Source: Clostridium_AM sp963780135
GTDB taxonomy: Bacteria; Bacillota; Clostridia; Clostridiales; Clostridiaceae
Length of the DNA stretch: 64,000 nt
Direction of reading: 5' to 3'
Assembly: GCA_963780135.1 (NCBI GenBank)
Contig: CAWAAR010000003.1
Coordinates: forward strand, 2,046,001 to 2,110,000
Part shown: positions 25,711 to 35,900 of the stretch, piece after piece
Layout of the letters: each line of letters starts with the position of its first letter
Position numbering within the stretch: position 1 is the stretch's first letter
Position numbers and translations under genes: made by a program
The notes under the pieces: generated by a model
Told to the model about the DNA's origin: nothing
Seen by the model: the letters and a program-made list of their open reading frames with translations, nothing else
Database searches by the model: none

Positions 25711-26964
25711 ATGTTCAAATTTAGATCACAAAATGTACATAGCACAGAACAAACTGTAGATAAGAAGGCTTTAATATTCGGTCTTATGTCTGTATTTCTT
25801 TGTGGAATAGGCTTCACTATCATAGCGCCTGTTGTCCCATTTTTAGTGAAGCCTTATATAAGCAATCCAGGTGAGCAAGCTATAGTTGTTACGCTTTTGA
25901 CCTCAGTTTATGCAGTCTGCATGTTTTTTGCAGCGCCTGGACTTGGAGCTTTGAGCGACAGATATGGTCGTCGTCCAGTACTCTTAGTATGCCTTTTGGG
26001 TTCTGCAATTGGGTACTTAGTTTTTGGCATAGGAGGAGCCCTATGGGTACTATTTGTTGGGCGCATAATAGATGGTATAACAGGTGGGACCATAAGCACT
26101 ATCTTCGCATATTTTGCAGACATCATTCCTCCAGAAGAGAGAACCAAATACTTTGGATGGGTGAGTGCTGTTGTAGGTGTAGGCACCGTCATTGGCCCAA
26201 CTCTAGGCGGATTACTGGCCAAGTTTGGTTATTCTGTACCTATGTATTTTGGAGCAATAATAACTTTACTAAATGTTGTTTATGGAATCTTTTTTATGCC
26301 TGAAAGCCTTGATAAGAATAATAGACTAGAAAAAATTACTTTTGTAAGACTGAATCCATTTACACAGCTTGCAAATGTACTTTCCATGAAAAACTTAAAA
26401 AGGTTACTTGTCTCAGCCTTCTTACTTTGGATACCCAACGGATCTTTACAGGCAGTTTTTTCACAATTTACAATAGATACTTTCAGCTTTCAGCCTGCAA
26501 TAATCGGACTTATGTTTTCAATAATGGGCTTACAGGACATCATTTCACAAGGTTTTATAATGCCAAAGCTTTTGATGAAACTTAGTGATGCACAAATAGC
26601 AATTCTTGGTATGGTTTCAGAGATTATAGGATACAGTCTTATTGCGCTATCTGCTTTATTCTCATTCTATCCTCTTTTTATCGCTGGAATGTTTATATTT
26701 GGTTTTGGTGATTCAATCTTTGGACCTTCATTCAACGGGATGCTCTCCAAGTCTGTGGATTCTAGTGAACAAGGAAGGATTCAAGGAGGCAGCCAATCTA
26801 TTCAGGCTTTAGCAAGAATGATTGGGCCTATCATTGGAGGTCAAATCTATGTATCACTTGGTCATGCAGCACCTGCTTTTATGGGTATAATTCTTATAGC
26901 AGCGGCAATACCAGTTTTGTATAAGGGTAATTTCCACCATAAAAACCACGAAAATCATTATTAA
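25711..26964 (+). CDS. MFS drug exporter (TetA-like)
   Basis: A 417-residue major facilitator with 12 predicted membrane helices. The loop 2-3 motif is GLGALSDRYGRRPVLL (about residues 71-86), and antiporter motif C of helix 5 is VVGVGTVIGPTLGGLLA (about 155-171), the signature of drug:H+ antiporters. The arrangement resembles TetA/multidrug exporters. It sits in the cell membrane and is probably induced when a compound releases the upstream MarR protein. A GAGAGGAG ribosome site precedes ATG 25711. About 220 bases with no assigned feature separate it from the chemoreceptor. Confidence 0.85.
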   Translation: MFKFRSQNVHSTEQTVDKKALIFGLMSVFLCGIGFTIIAPVVPFLVKPYISNPGEQAIVVTLLTSVYAVCMFFAAPGLGALSDRYGRRPVLLVCLLGSAIGYLVFGIGGALWVLFVGRIIDGITGGTISTIFAYFADIIPPEERTKYFGWVSAVVGVGTVIGPTLGGLLAKFGYSVPMYFGAIITLLNVVYGIFFMPESLDKNNRLEKITFVRLNPFTQLANVLSMKNLKRLLVSAFLLWIPNGSLQAVFSQFTIDTFSFQPAIIGLMFSIMGLQDIISQGFIMPKLLMKLSDAQIAILGMVSEIIGYSLIALSALFSFYPLFIAGMFIFGFGDSIFGPSFNGMLSKSVDSSEQGRIQGGSQSIQALARMIGPIIGGQIYVSLGHAAPAFMGIILIAAAIPVLYKGNFHHKNHENHY

Positions 26965-27185
26965 ATGCTATTTACAATTCCAGCCTGATTGCATATTGTC
27001 TTAAATTATAATTAGTTTTAATGGATAAAAATTAAAGCTAATTATTTTACTATTCAGAAAAGAAGGAAAATTACGAATAATATAGAATATATGAGTATTA
27101 TAGGATTTTTTGTAATTCTAGATATACAATATCTTTTTATTAGATTTTGTTCTTTTAACAAAGCGAAAGGAATGGTGATAGTAAT

Positions 27186-29207
27186 ATGAATTTAAGAAAA
27201 AAACTTACCATTATTATGATCTTATTAATTTTATCATCTTTATCTGTAATTAGTATTTTTGTATATTTCAAATCAAGCAATACTATTACAAATCAAACAG
27301 AGCAATCCGCTTTACAGTATGTAAAATCAGAAAAGGATGTTATATCTGGACTTATTAATCAAGAAATTATAGAACCTAATTATCTAGCTTCTACAAAGGA
27401 GGTAAATGATTTATTAGTAAATCAAAATGATAATTCTAAGAGAGAATTAGTTTTTAATTTAATAACCAAGTATTTTTCTGGAAAAACAAATCTTGAGAGT
27501 GTAGCTCTTATAAATGAAAAGGGATTTGATGTTTGCGATACAAATCCAAAATCTGTAGGATTAGATTTAACTAAAAGAAATTATACCATAAAAACATTAG
27601 GTACTAAAAAATCTGTAGTAAGCGAAACCCTTGTTTCAAAATCAACAGGAAAGCAAATTGTTGTAATTACATATCCTGTAATTGATAATTCTACTGGTGA
27701 GTTTAAAGGATTTTTAAATACTGCAGTAAGAGCTGAGAGTATGGCAAAATCCCTTAAAGATGTAAAGTTAAATGAAGCAAAATCCAGTTATGCCTACTTG
27801 GTGGATGAAACAGGAAATTTGATATATCATCCTGACACAACTAAAATAGGGAAACCTGTGGCTATTAAAGAAATAAAATCTATAAATGATAAAATTAAAA
27901 AAGGTGAAAAGGTAGATCCTTCCATTTTAAAATATTCTAATGGAAACGAAAATATGCTGGCTGCTTATTCTGTAATACCTGAAACAAATTGGATACTTGT
28001 GATTGAGGGAAAGGTTAGTGAAATACAGGCTCCAGTTAAGGAAATGAGCACCTTTATCTTAATTATTAGTATTATTGTTATACTACTTGCATTTATAATC
28101 GTTTTTATCACTGCAAAGAAGATAACTAAACCAATTATTGGAGTAACAGAAGTGCTAAATATTACTGCAAAACTTGATCTTATGTATAATAAGTCCTTTG
28201 AATGGATATTGAATTGCAAAGATGAAACAGGCGTAATGTCAAAAGCTATAGTGGATATGAGGAAGGTTATAAGAGAGATGGTTATTATGCTTAAAAAGTC
28301 ATCTGAGAATATTAATGATAATGCTAAAAGGGTGGAAGATATAGCTAATAATGTTTATGTAAATGCCAGCCATAATTCTGCTACAACAGAGCAGTTAGCT
28401 GCCGGCATGGAAGAAACTGCTGCTTCAACGGAAGAGATATCAGCTTCTGTTGTAGAAATAGAAAATAGTGTAAAAGCAATTGTTAACAAAACACAAGAAG
28501 GTAATATTCTTACAGGAGAAATTATTAAAAGAGCTTCGGAACTAAAGGAAGGTACAACTATTTCAGATAAAAATTCAAAATCTGTATATTCTGAAGTAAG
28601 ACAGAAATTAGAGTATTCTCTTGAGCAGCTTAAATCAATTGAACAAATTAATACATTAGCTGATACTATTTTAAATATCACCTCTCAAACTAATCTCTTA
28701 GCACTAAATGCAGCTATTGAAGCAGCAAGAGCTGGAGAGGCTGGAAAAGGATTTGCCGTAGTATCTGATGAAATTAGAAAGCTAGCAGAGCAATCTTCAA
28801 AAACTGCAGAAGGTATTCAAAAGATTGTAGCTGAGGCTGATGCAGCTGTTAATAATATGACAACTAGTTCCAAGCAAGTGCTTAAATTTCTTGATGAAGA
28901 CGTATCGCAAAATTATCTTAAGTCTATAGAAGGAAGTGAGCAGTATAATAAAGATGCAGTACTAATAACTGAAATGATGACTTCTATAAGTACTTCTGCT
29001 AAAGAATTAGAAAGTACAATGGCTAATATTTCAAAAGCAATTAATGAAGTTACTATAACAGTTAATGAAGGTGCTGAGGCTATAAATGATATAGCTGAAA
29101 AAAATTCAAATACAGTTTCACTTACTGAAAAAGTTAAGGAAAGAGCTAATGAAAACATTGAAGCTGCTAATCTACTAAGTGATATAGTATCAAAATTCAA
29201 GATATAG
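27186..29207 (+). CDS. Methyl-accepting chemotaxis protein with dCache sensor
   Basis: A 673-residue chemoreceptor. A membrane helix lies at about residues 8-28, followed by an extracellular double-Cache domain (30-285) with the typical GYD-like SYAYLVDETGNLIYHPDTTKIG. The second membrane helix is about 288-312, then HAMP, then the cytoplasmic signalling domain with the hairpin tip TNLLALNAAIEAARAGEAGKG and VSDEIRKLAEQSS. Ligands of such domains are often amino acids or organic acids; this one is not known. It signals to CheA/CheW, which are not in the window. A strong terminator follows, so it is monocistronic. Confidence 0.9.
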   Translation: MNLRKKLTIIMILLILSSLSVISIFVYFKSSNTITNQTEQSALQYVKSEKDVISGLINQEIIEPNYLASTKEVNDLLVNQNDNSKRELVFNLITKYFSGKTNLESVALINEKGFDVCDTNPKSVGLDLTKRNYTIKTLGTKKSVVSETLVSKSTGKQIVVITYPVIDNSTGEFKGFLNTAVRAESMAKSLKDVKLNEAKSSYAYLVDETGNLIYHPDTTKIGKPVAIKEIKSINDKIKKGEKVDPSILKYSNGNENMLAAYSVIPETNWILVIEGKVSEIQAPVKEMSTFILIISIIVILLAFIIVFITAKKITKPIIGVTEVLNITAKLDLMYNKSFEWILNCKDETGVMSKAIVDMRKVIREMVIMLKKSSENINDNAKRVEDIANNVYVNASHNSATTEQLAAGMEETAASTEEISASVVEIENSVKAIVNKTQEGNILTGEIIKRASELKEGTTISDKNSKSVYSEVRQKLEYSLEQLKSIEQINTLADTILNITSQTNLLALNAAIEAARAGEAGKGFAVVSDEIRKLAEQSSKTAEGIQKIVAEADAAVNNMTTSSKQVLKFLDEDVSQNYLKSIEGSEQYNKDAVLITEMMTSISTSAKELESTMANISKAINEVTITVNEGAEAINDIAEKNSNTVSLTEKVKERANENIEAANLLSDIVSKFKI

Positions 29208-29241
29208 CTAATACATGTTAATTTTTTAAAATTTGAACTTT

Positions 29242-29289
29242 AAATAAAAACAGGAACTTTGATATTTTGCAAAGTTCCTGTTTTTATTT
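29242..29289 (+). terminator. Terminator after the chemoreceptor
   Basis: A 19-bp perfect stem with CAGGAACTTT (29251-29260) and AAAGTTCCTG (29271-29280), extended by A-run and T-run flanks (29242-29250 with 29281-29289). Confidence 0.85.
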
Positions 29290-29489
29290 AGGTTATTTAT
29301 AACAAAAGGAAGGGGGGGTATGTGAAAGTTGAGTTATATATTAATTATTTCATGTCTTCTATAAATGATATATAATTAAAAAGGAAAATAAGAAGAATAA
29401 AAAGGAGATAACCTTTAGTTACTTAAAATACTGATAAATGTGTTTAAAAATGTTCATATATACTCACACTAATAAAAAGGAGAGTATAT

Positions 29490-30152
29490 ATGAAACATAT
29501 AACAAATTATAAACCAAAAGATTTTGCAGAGTTATTAAATGTATCAGTTAAAACATTACAAAGATGGGACAGAGATGATGTTTTAAAAGCTTTTAGAACC
29601 CCTACCGATAGAAGATATTATACATATGACCAATATCTTGAATATAAAGGAATAAACAATGTTAATGACAACAAAAAGAAAGTTATCTACACTAGAGTTT
29701 CTGCTAATAATCAAAAAGACGATTTAAAAAACCAAGTCAAATTTCTATTAGATTTTGCTAATGCTAAAGGAATTATAATTGATGAAACTATAGAAGATAT
29801 AGGAAGTGGACTTAATTATAATCGCAAAAACTGGAATAAACTTATAGAGCATTGTATGGAAAATAAAATAGATAGTATAATGATAACTCATAAAGATAGG
29901 TTTATTAGATTTGGTTATGAATGGTTTGAAAGATTTTTAGGAAAATTCAATGTTAAGATAATAGTCGTTAATAATGAAACCTTATCACCCAATGAAGAAT
30001 TGGTTCAAGATATAATATCAATTTTACGCGTTTTTAGTTGTAAAATTTATGGTATGCGTAAGTATAAGAAAAAGATAGAGGAGGATGAAGAAATTGCTAA
30101 AAGCCTACAAAACGGAAATAAAACCAACACAACAGCAGAAACAACAGATTAA
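29490..30152 (+). mobile_element. tnpA: IS607-family serine recombinase TnpA
   Basis: A 220-residue transposase. A MerR-like helix-turn-helix opens it (FAELLNVSVKTLQRWDRDDVL, residues 11-31) and a serine recombinase domain follows, with catalytic Ser71 in IYTRVSANNQ, the conserved GSGLNYNRKNWNKL (about 107-120) and the THKDRFIRFGYEWFE region. This small MerR-plus-resolvase design is specific to IS607. It acts without terminal inverted repeats and usually targets GG-type dinucleotides. An AAGGAGAG site precedes the ATG. Its end overlaps the tnpB start by 59 bases. All expected catalytic residues remain. Confidence 0.9.
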
Positions 30153-31281
30153 TCAAGAAATTGGAGTTTGCAGATGGTTATATAATTGTTACTTAGCTAA
30201 AAATCAAGAATTATATCAGAAATATAAAGATGGATTAGTCCATAAGAAACAAGCGTTTATGAGTGCTAATGATTTTGATAAATACATCAATAATGAAGTT
30301 AAAACTTTAGGAGAATATGAATGGATAAACAGCTGTGGTTCTAAAGCTAGGAAGAAAGCTATTTGTAATGCTGAAACTGCTTTTAAGAAGTTTTTTAAAG
30401 GTGAAAGCAAGTTCCCTAGATTTAAGAAAAAGAAGAAACAAGAGGTTAAGTTGTATTTTCCTAAAAATAACAAAACAGATTGGAAAACTGAAAGACATAA
30501 GATTAATATCCCAACATTAAAATGGGTTAATCTTAAAGAAAAAGGCTATGTTCCTACTAATTTAGAGATAGTAAGTGGAACAGTATCTAAAAAAGCAGAC
30601 AGGTACTATGTTTCTGTGTTAATAGAAGTTAGCGAAAAACATCAGATTAATTCAAATGATGGAATAGGAATTGATTTAGGGTTAAAGAATTTTGCAATAA
30701 TATCAAATGGTATCACTAAGAAAAATATTAATAAGACTAAAAAAGTAAAGAAAATAGAAAAGAAATTAAAAAGAGAGCAAGTCAAACTTTCAAGAAAATA
30801 TGAGAGTTTAAAAGAAAGAAATAAAAATATTAAAAAAGAAGGAGGAAATGCTACTAGACAAAATATATCCAAACAAATAGTTAAGGTACAGAAAATTCAT
30901 CAAACTTTGACTAACATAAGAGAAAATTACTTAAATCAATGTGTAAACGAAGTGGTAAAAATCAAGCCACAATATATTACAGTAGAAGATTTAAATGTTA
31001 AAGGAATGATGAAAAATAGACATCTTTCAAAAGCAATATCAAAGCAAGGATTTAATATGTTTAGAATTAAATTAACAAACAAATGCAAAGAATTTGATAT
31101 TGAATTAAGAATTGTAGATAGATTCTTTGCTTCTTCTAAAATATGTCATGAATGTGGCTGCATCAAGAAAGATTTAAAACTTTCAGATAGAATTTATAAG
31201 TGTGAATGTGGATATGAAGAAGATAGAGATTTAAATGCAAGTTTTAATTTGAGAGATGCTAAAATATACAAAGTTGCATAA
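30094..31281 (+). mobile_element. tnpB: TnpB RNA-guided endonuclease of the IS607 element
   Basis: About 395 residues from the TTG at 30094 (MLKAYKTEIKPT), which has GAGGAGG (30078-30084) nine bases upstream; the ATG at 30085 touches that site and is rejected. RuvC residues are present: Asp194 in GIDLGLKNFA, Glu298 in VEDLNVKG and the DRDLNAS motif at 377-383. A zinc-finger set ICHECG...KCECG lies just before the last motif. TnpB, the ancestor of Cas12, uses an RNA made from the element's right end to cut DNA and retain the element. With these residues it should be active. Confidence 0.9.
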
Positions 31282-31360
31282 TAAAGCGATTGTATATGTG
31301 TACCGATGGCTAGTCGGGAATTTAAGCCTTTGGAGTGTTATATCAAAATGTTAGTAGTAT
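31282..31360 (+). ncRNA. Candidate omega-RNA/right end of the IS607 element
   Basis: TnpB guide scaffolds normally cover the 3' end of tnpB and the right end of the element. The bases just after tnpB here are more GC-rich than the flanks and include the segment GATGGCTAGTCGGGAATTTA, which can fold into short hairpins. The exact right boundary and guide start cannot be fixed without related insertions or an empty site. Confidence 0.35.
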
Positions 31361-31370
31361 TAGAAATAAT

Positions 31371-31406
31371 ATGAAAGCAGACACGTTGAAAAAGGAATTT
31401 TCTTGA
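31371..31406 (+). pseudogene. Eleven-residue stub matching the decayed gene at 9717
   Basis: A short frame MKADTLKKEFS ends in TGA. Its opening matches the SDTLNREL start of the decayed gene at 9717-9932, and the DNA shares GACACGTTGAA. It may be what is left of a second copy next to the IS607 insertion. A small hairpin (ATATGGA/TCCATAT, about 31404-31426) follows. Confidence 0.3.
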
Positions 31407-31447
31407 TATGGATATGTTTGTCCATATTTTAAGTAGCAGTACATTAG

Positions 31448-33346
31448 ATGCTGGTTAAAGTTACAAATGGATGCGTTGCTTTTGGCGCAAATATAATATT
31501 ATCTAACATTAATTTTCAAATAAATGAAGGGGAAAAGGTTGCTTTGGTTGGGCGAAATGGATGCGGAAAGACAACCCTTCTTAAGTTGATTTCCGGTGAA
31601 TACGAGCTTTCAAAGCTTGATAATGGTGAAACATCCTCTATTATTACAGCAAAAAATATAACTATCGGTTATCTTAGGCAGATTACCTTTGAAGATGAAA
31701 CTATTACTCTTGAGGAGGAAGTGAAAAAAGCCTACAAGGAGATATTTGACATAGAAATTAGAATGGAAAAACTTCTTACAGAGATGGAGAGCGGCTCAAA
31801 TAATTCTGCAGTTAAGAAATATTCAGAGCTACAGGAAAAATATAATCTGCTTGGAGGATATACATATAGGAAAGAATATGAGGTTGCTATTAAGCAGTTT
31901 GGATTTGCTGATGAAGATAAGGCAAAGGCTCTTTCAGAGTTTTCTGGAGGACAGCGTACTAAAATTGCTTTTATCAAGCTTTTGCTAAGTAAGCCGGATT
32001 TATTGGTACTAGATGAACCTACTAACCATCTTGATATTAATGCTATTGAATGGATTGAAGAATATTTAAAGGAATATAAAAAGACAGTTCTTATAGTTGC
32101 TCATGACAGGGAATTTTTAGATAAGATTGTGAGTTCAGTTTATGAGATTGAACGAGGAAAAATTACAAAATATGCTGGAAATTACTCTGCATTTGCTGAA
32201 AACAAGCGTCTTGAATGGGAATTACAGCAAAAGAAACATATTGAACAGCAAAAGGAAATTGCTCATTTAAGTGGACTTGTTGAACGTTTTCGTTATAAAG
32301 CTAACAAAGCAGCTATGGCACAATCTAAAATAAAGCAGCTTGACCGTATGGATATTGTGGAAGCTCCTGAGGTGGAAGATACAAAGAGCTTTTATGCGGA
32401 TTTTGAACCTGAGTATCAAAGTGTTCAATTGGTACTGAGAGTAAAGGATTTGGAAATAGGCTATAGTAAAACACTTTCAAAAGTTTCACTGGATATAATG
32501 CGTAGTGAAAAAATTGGTATTATTGGCGGCAACGGATTAGGTAAATCTACATTTTTAAAAACCATTGTTGGTGCTATTCCTAAGCTCAGTGGTACATATT
32601 CCCTGGGGGATAAGGTTAAAATCGGATATTTTGATCAGCATATGGCACAATATAAAAGCGATAAAACTGTGTTGGATGAATATTGGGACGAGTTTCCAGC
32701 TTTAACTCAGACAGAGGTTCGCAGTGCTCTTGGAGCTTTTCTTTTTACAGGGGAGGATGTATTTAAACCAGTTAATGCTCTTTCTGGTGGAGAAAAGGTA
32801 CGTTTAGAATTGTGCAAGATATTAAAGCGCAGACCAAACTTTCTAATCCTTGATGAACCTACAAATCATATGGATATAATAAGTAAGGAAACGCTAGAGA
32901 AAATGCTTAAGGGTTATACTGGTACGCTGCTTTTCGTTTCCCATGACAGATATTTTGTAAAACAGATTGCTTCATCAGTTTTGGTGTTTGATAATGGTAA
33001 TGTCAGCTACTATCCTTTCGGATACAAGCACTATTTGGAACAGGCAGCAAAGAAATTTGATGATGAAGAAATAGTTGTGGTTAAAGAGAAAAGTCAAAAG
33101 AAAAAATTTACAACACCTGGTAAGGAAAAGGCCAAAATAGAGGCGCGAATAAAAAAACTTGAAGTATTACTTGAAGAATGTGATGAAAAAATTGCAAAAC
33201 TTCAAGAAGAACTTCAATCAGAAGCAGTTATTTCCGATTATGTAAGATTAACGGAGCTTCAACAGCAGCTTATGACACAGGAAGAAACCAATATGAGTTA
33301 TTTAGAAGAATGGGGTGAATTGGAGGATAGATTAAGCTTAATATAG
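31448..33346 (+). CDS. ABC-F family ATPase
   Basis: A 632-residue soluble protein with two ATP-binding cassettes and no membrane part. First cassette: GRNGCGKTT (about 36-44), signature FSGGQRTK and LDEPTNHLD. Then comes the ABC-F linker of about 80 residues with HIEQQKEIAHLSGLVERFRYKANKAAMAQSKIKQL-type helices. Second cassette: GGNGLGKST, LSGGEKVRLE, LDEPTNHMD. A charged coiled-coil C-terminal domain (about 560-632) resembles Uup/YfmR types. ABC-F proteins act on the ribosome, either rescuing stalled translation or protecting it from antibiotics. The ribosome site is weak. It stands alone and ends in a strong terminator. A resistance role cannot be assigned by sequence alone. Confidence 0.85.
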   Translation: MLVKVTNGCVAFGANIILSNINFQINEGEKVALVGRNGCGKTTLLKLISGEYELSKLDNGETSSIITAKNITIGYLRQITFEDETITLEEEVKKAYKEIFDIEIRMEKLLTEMESGSNNSAVKKYSELQEKYNLLGGYTYRKEYEVAIKQFGFADEDKAKALSEFSGGQRTKIAFIKLLLSKPDLLVLDEPTNHLDINAIEWIEEYLKEYKKTVLIVAHDREFLDKIVSSVYEIERGKITKYAGNYSAFAENKRLEWELQQKKHIEQQKEIAHLSGLVERFRYKANKAAMAQSKIKQLDRMDIVEAPEVEDTKSFYADFEPEYQSVQLVLRVKDLEIGYSKTLSKVSLDIMRSEKIGIIGGNGLGKSTFLKTIVGAIPKLSGTYSLGDKVKIGYFDQHMAQYKSDKTVLDEYWDEFPALTQTEVRSALGAFLFTGEDVFKPVNALSGGEKVRLELCKILKRRPNFLILDEPTNHMDIISKETLEKMLKGYTGTLLFVSHDRYFVKQIASSVLVFDNGNVSYYPFGYKHYLEQAAKKFDDEEIVVVKEKSQKKKFTTPGKEKAKIEARIKKLEVLLEECDEKIAKLQEELQSEAVISDYVRLTELQQQLMTQEETNMSYLEEWGELEDRLSLI

Positions 33347-33372
33347 AAGAAGTAATCCACGTGATAAGAGAG

Positions 33373-33411
33373 AAAGCCTATCTATTTGTAAATTTAAATA
33401 GATAGGCTTTT
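33373..33411 (+). terminator. Terminator after the ABC-F gene
   Basis: A 15-bp perfect stem AAAGCCTATCTATTT (33373-33387) with its complement (33396-33410) ends in TTTT. Confidence 0.85.
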
Positions 33412-33593
33412 ACCACTATGAAATTCAATTCTTAAAATTCAGAAATTCTTCAGATTTCCTTTATTATAACCCCATAATTCATTGTTAAACTGAAAGTGTA
33501 ACATTAATTGCCGTAAGGTTTAAAATAAAGCTTTATTTCTAAACCAAAGTGCAATGTAAGTTTTTTTAACAATTTAATTATAGGAGGATTATT

Positions 33594-34325
33594 ATGAATT
33601 GTATTTTAAATAATCAAGGATTAACGACCAATGCATTAAAAATAATCGCAATTATAGCCATGACTATGGATCATATTGCAATTGAATTTATGCCCCCTAG
33701 TACAATAAAATATCAGCTGTTTAGAATTGTGGGGAAATTTACAATTGTTATTATGTGCTATATGGTTGTAGAAGGTTACAAGCATACACATAATATAAAA
33801 AAATATTTGACAAGAATGTTTATATTTTCCATTGTTTCTCATATTCCATTTGTATTTTTTTCTACTGGTAGGATATCTTTGCTATGGAATAATAACAAAT
33901 TTCAAACAAGTGTCATTTGGTCATTGTTTTTAGGATTAGTATTATTATGCATATGGAATAATGATAGTTTGAAAAAGCTATATAAGGTAATTTTATTAAT
34001 TTTTATATGTATTTTAGCCATGCCAGGGGATTGGAATGTGTTTGCAGTCTTACTTATATGGGGATTTGGTGTTTTTTATGAGAAAAGAAAAAGTAAGATG
34101 ATCTTTCTTGGAATATTTGCCTTGTATATAGGATTCTTAGGTGTTATAACTGCTGACCACTGGTATAACGAAATATATAATTTCGGATTATTATTAACAA
34201 TTCCTATTTTAATGAAATACAATGGTGAGCTTGGAAAATCAAAACACTTAAAGTGGATTTTTTATTTATACTATCCAATACACATGGTTATTTTAGGAAT
34301 TATAAAATATGGTGTAATGAAATAA
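33594..34325 (+). CDS. TraX family membrane protein
   Basis: A 243-residue polytopic membrane protein of the TraX family. It has the typical opening TTNALKIIAIIAMTMDHIA (residues 10-28), in which the MTMDHI segment is the conserved core, then LFRIVGKFT, and the ending YLYYPIHMVILGIIKYG. Family members resemble membrane O-acyltransferases; F-plasmid TraX acetylates pilin. Chromosomal clostridial copies have no proven target. AGGAGG precedes the ATG. No conjugation genes are near, so it is not evidence of a plasmid or ICE. Confidence 0.85.
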   Translation: MNCILNNQGLTTNALKIIAIIAMTMDHIAIEFMPPSTIKYQLFRIVGKFTIVIMCYMVVEGYKHTHNIKKYLTRMFIFSIVSHIPFVFFSTGRISLLWNNNKFQTSVIWSLFLGLVLLCIWNNDSLKKLYKVILLIFICILAMPGDWNVFAVLLIWGFGVFYEKRKSKMIFLGIFALYIGFLGVITADHWYNEIYNFGLLLTIPILMKYNGELGKSKHLKWIFYLYYPIHMVILGIIKYGVMK

Positions 34326-34484
34326 ATAGTTCATGATACTCATGCAATGATAATGAAAGGAAAAGAACATCAAAACTTGAAAGCTGCATTTTTTACCAAT
34401 AGGTTGTATAGTGATAAGTTACAAAATATAATAAATAGTATGAATATAAAATGAAGATTTGAAATATACTGAAAGGTTTGAGGA

Positions 34485-35837
34485 GTGGATATAAAATTGA
34501 TTTCAATTAATATAAAGGGACTAAGGTTTAAATTAATAATGATGTTTTTAGTCAGTTTGATTATTTCAATACCTTCAGGATTTCTTATTGATGAATTGTT
34601 TAGGTCAAAGGGTAGAGATTATTATGTACAAACTAATTATTTTGTTAAACAATGCAAATCTACTGAGAAAAAAATTGCAGATGCTAAAAATGATAATGAA
34701 ATATATTCTATTATAAATAAAAACATAAGATATGCTGATATCTTTATTTTAAGTAAAAATGGAGAAGTTCTAATAAAAAATAAGAATTCTATGGAAAAAA
34801 ACTTCGACCTGGATTCAATAGCAAAGAACAATAATATCGATACTACAGAGTATGCAATTAAATATAATGTTGTTGATAAACTTGATAATAATAGATATAT
34901 ATTGTTTAGTGGAAATTTATTTAAATCAGAAAGTCATTCTATACTTATATTAATTGCTCCTATAATTATATTTATGACTTTATTTTTTATATTAACTAAT
35001 AAGGAACTTGGTTATATAAAAAAATTGTGTTTAGGCCTAAAAGAAATTTCTAAAGGTAATTTAAAATATAGAGTTAAAATTATTGGTAAAGATGAAATTT
35101 CAGAGATAGGAAAAAGTATAAATGATATGTCTAAAAAATTATATGAGTATAAGGAAAAAGAAAAAGAAATAGAAAGAGAGAAAGATTTGTTCATAATGAA
35201 TATATCTCATGATTTAAGAACTCCATTAACATCAATAATTGGATATGTAAATTTATTGAAAAATGAATATAATTATAATGATAATATAAGAAAATATATA
35301 GATATAATAGATTTAAAATCAACTACCTTAGATAAATTGATCAATGATTTTTTTGAATATAATACGCTCAGTAATTGTGAACCAGAGTTAAATAAAGTAA
35401 ATATATCCCTAAATGAATTTATAAGACAAGTTGTTACAGGAGTTATTCCCTTATGCAGTGAAAAAAACCTTAAAATAAAGCTGTTACTTCCAAGTAAAGA
35501 CATAAATATTGACATAGACCCAGATAAAATGCTTAGAGTTATAGAAAATTTATTAACTAATGCAATAAGATACTGTAATAGAGATAGTGAAATTCAAGTA
35601 AGCCTAACTGAAGAGGAAAATATTATAATTTGTATCACTAATGAATGTGATGATTTTAATAAAGCAGAAATAAATAATATATTTAATAAGTTTTACAGGG
35701 GAGATAAAGCAAGAAATTCAACAAAAGGTGGTGTAGGACTTGGACTAGCAATTGCTAAAAGCATAGTTGAGCTGCATAGTGGAAAAATTATTGCAGAGTA
35801 TAGTGGGAAAAAGATTTGTTTTAGATTAATTCTATGA
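34485..35837 (+). CDS. Sensor histidine kinase (HAMP, HisKA, HATPase)
   Basis: A 450-residue kinase. Membrane helices are at about residues 16-36 and 153-173 with a ~115-residue extracellular sensor between them. HAMP follows (about 175-228), then HisKA with the phospho-acceptor His242 in NISHDLRTPLTSIIGY, and an HATPase domain with the N-box ENLLTNAIRYC and G-box GGVGLGLAIAKSIVELH. This VanS/WalK-like design senses an envelope signal. The GTG at 34485 has GAAAGG upstream; a TTG at 34497 is an alternative. The response regulator gene follows after 63 bases, an unusual kinase-first order. Confidence 0.85.
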   Translation: MDIKLISINIKGLRFKLIMMFLVSLIISIPSGFLIDELFRSKGRDYYVQTNYFVKQCKSTEKKIADAKNDNEIYSIINKNIRYADIFILSKNGEVLIKNKNSMEKNFDLDSIAKNNNIDTTEYAIKYNVVDKLDNNRYILFSGNLFKSESHSILILIAPIIIFMTLFFILTNKELGYIKKLCLGLKEISKGNLKYRVKIIGKDEISEIGKSINDMSKKLYEYKEKEKEIEREKDLFIMNISHDLRTPLTSIIGYVNLLKNEYNYNDNIRKYIDIIDLKSTTLDKLINDFFEYNTLSNCEPELNKVNISLNEFIRQVVTGVIPLCSEKNLKIKLLLPSKDINIDIDPDKMLRVIENLLTNAIRYCNRDSEIQVSLTEEENIIICITNECDDFNKAEINNIFNKFYRGDKARNSTKGGVGLGLAIAKSIVELHSGKIIAEYSGKKICFRLIL

Positions 35838-35900
35838 CACACCATAGGGTGTATAACAATTTTAATTTCAAAGAGTTAGTTTAGCCTATAAGGAGAAGAT

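Noticed and set aside
28355..29200. Minus-strand open frames inside the chemoreceptor gene, and plus-strand ones at 48719-49291
   Set aside because: Antisense shadows rich in Ser, Ile and Leu, produced by the repetitive coiled-coil coding pattern of chemoreceptors.
33594..34325. TraX as evidence for a conjugative plasmid or ICE
   Set aside because: No relaxase, coupling protein or type IV secretion gene is present; chromosomal TraX-like genes are common in Firmicutes.
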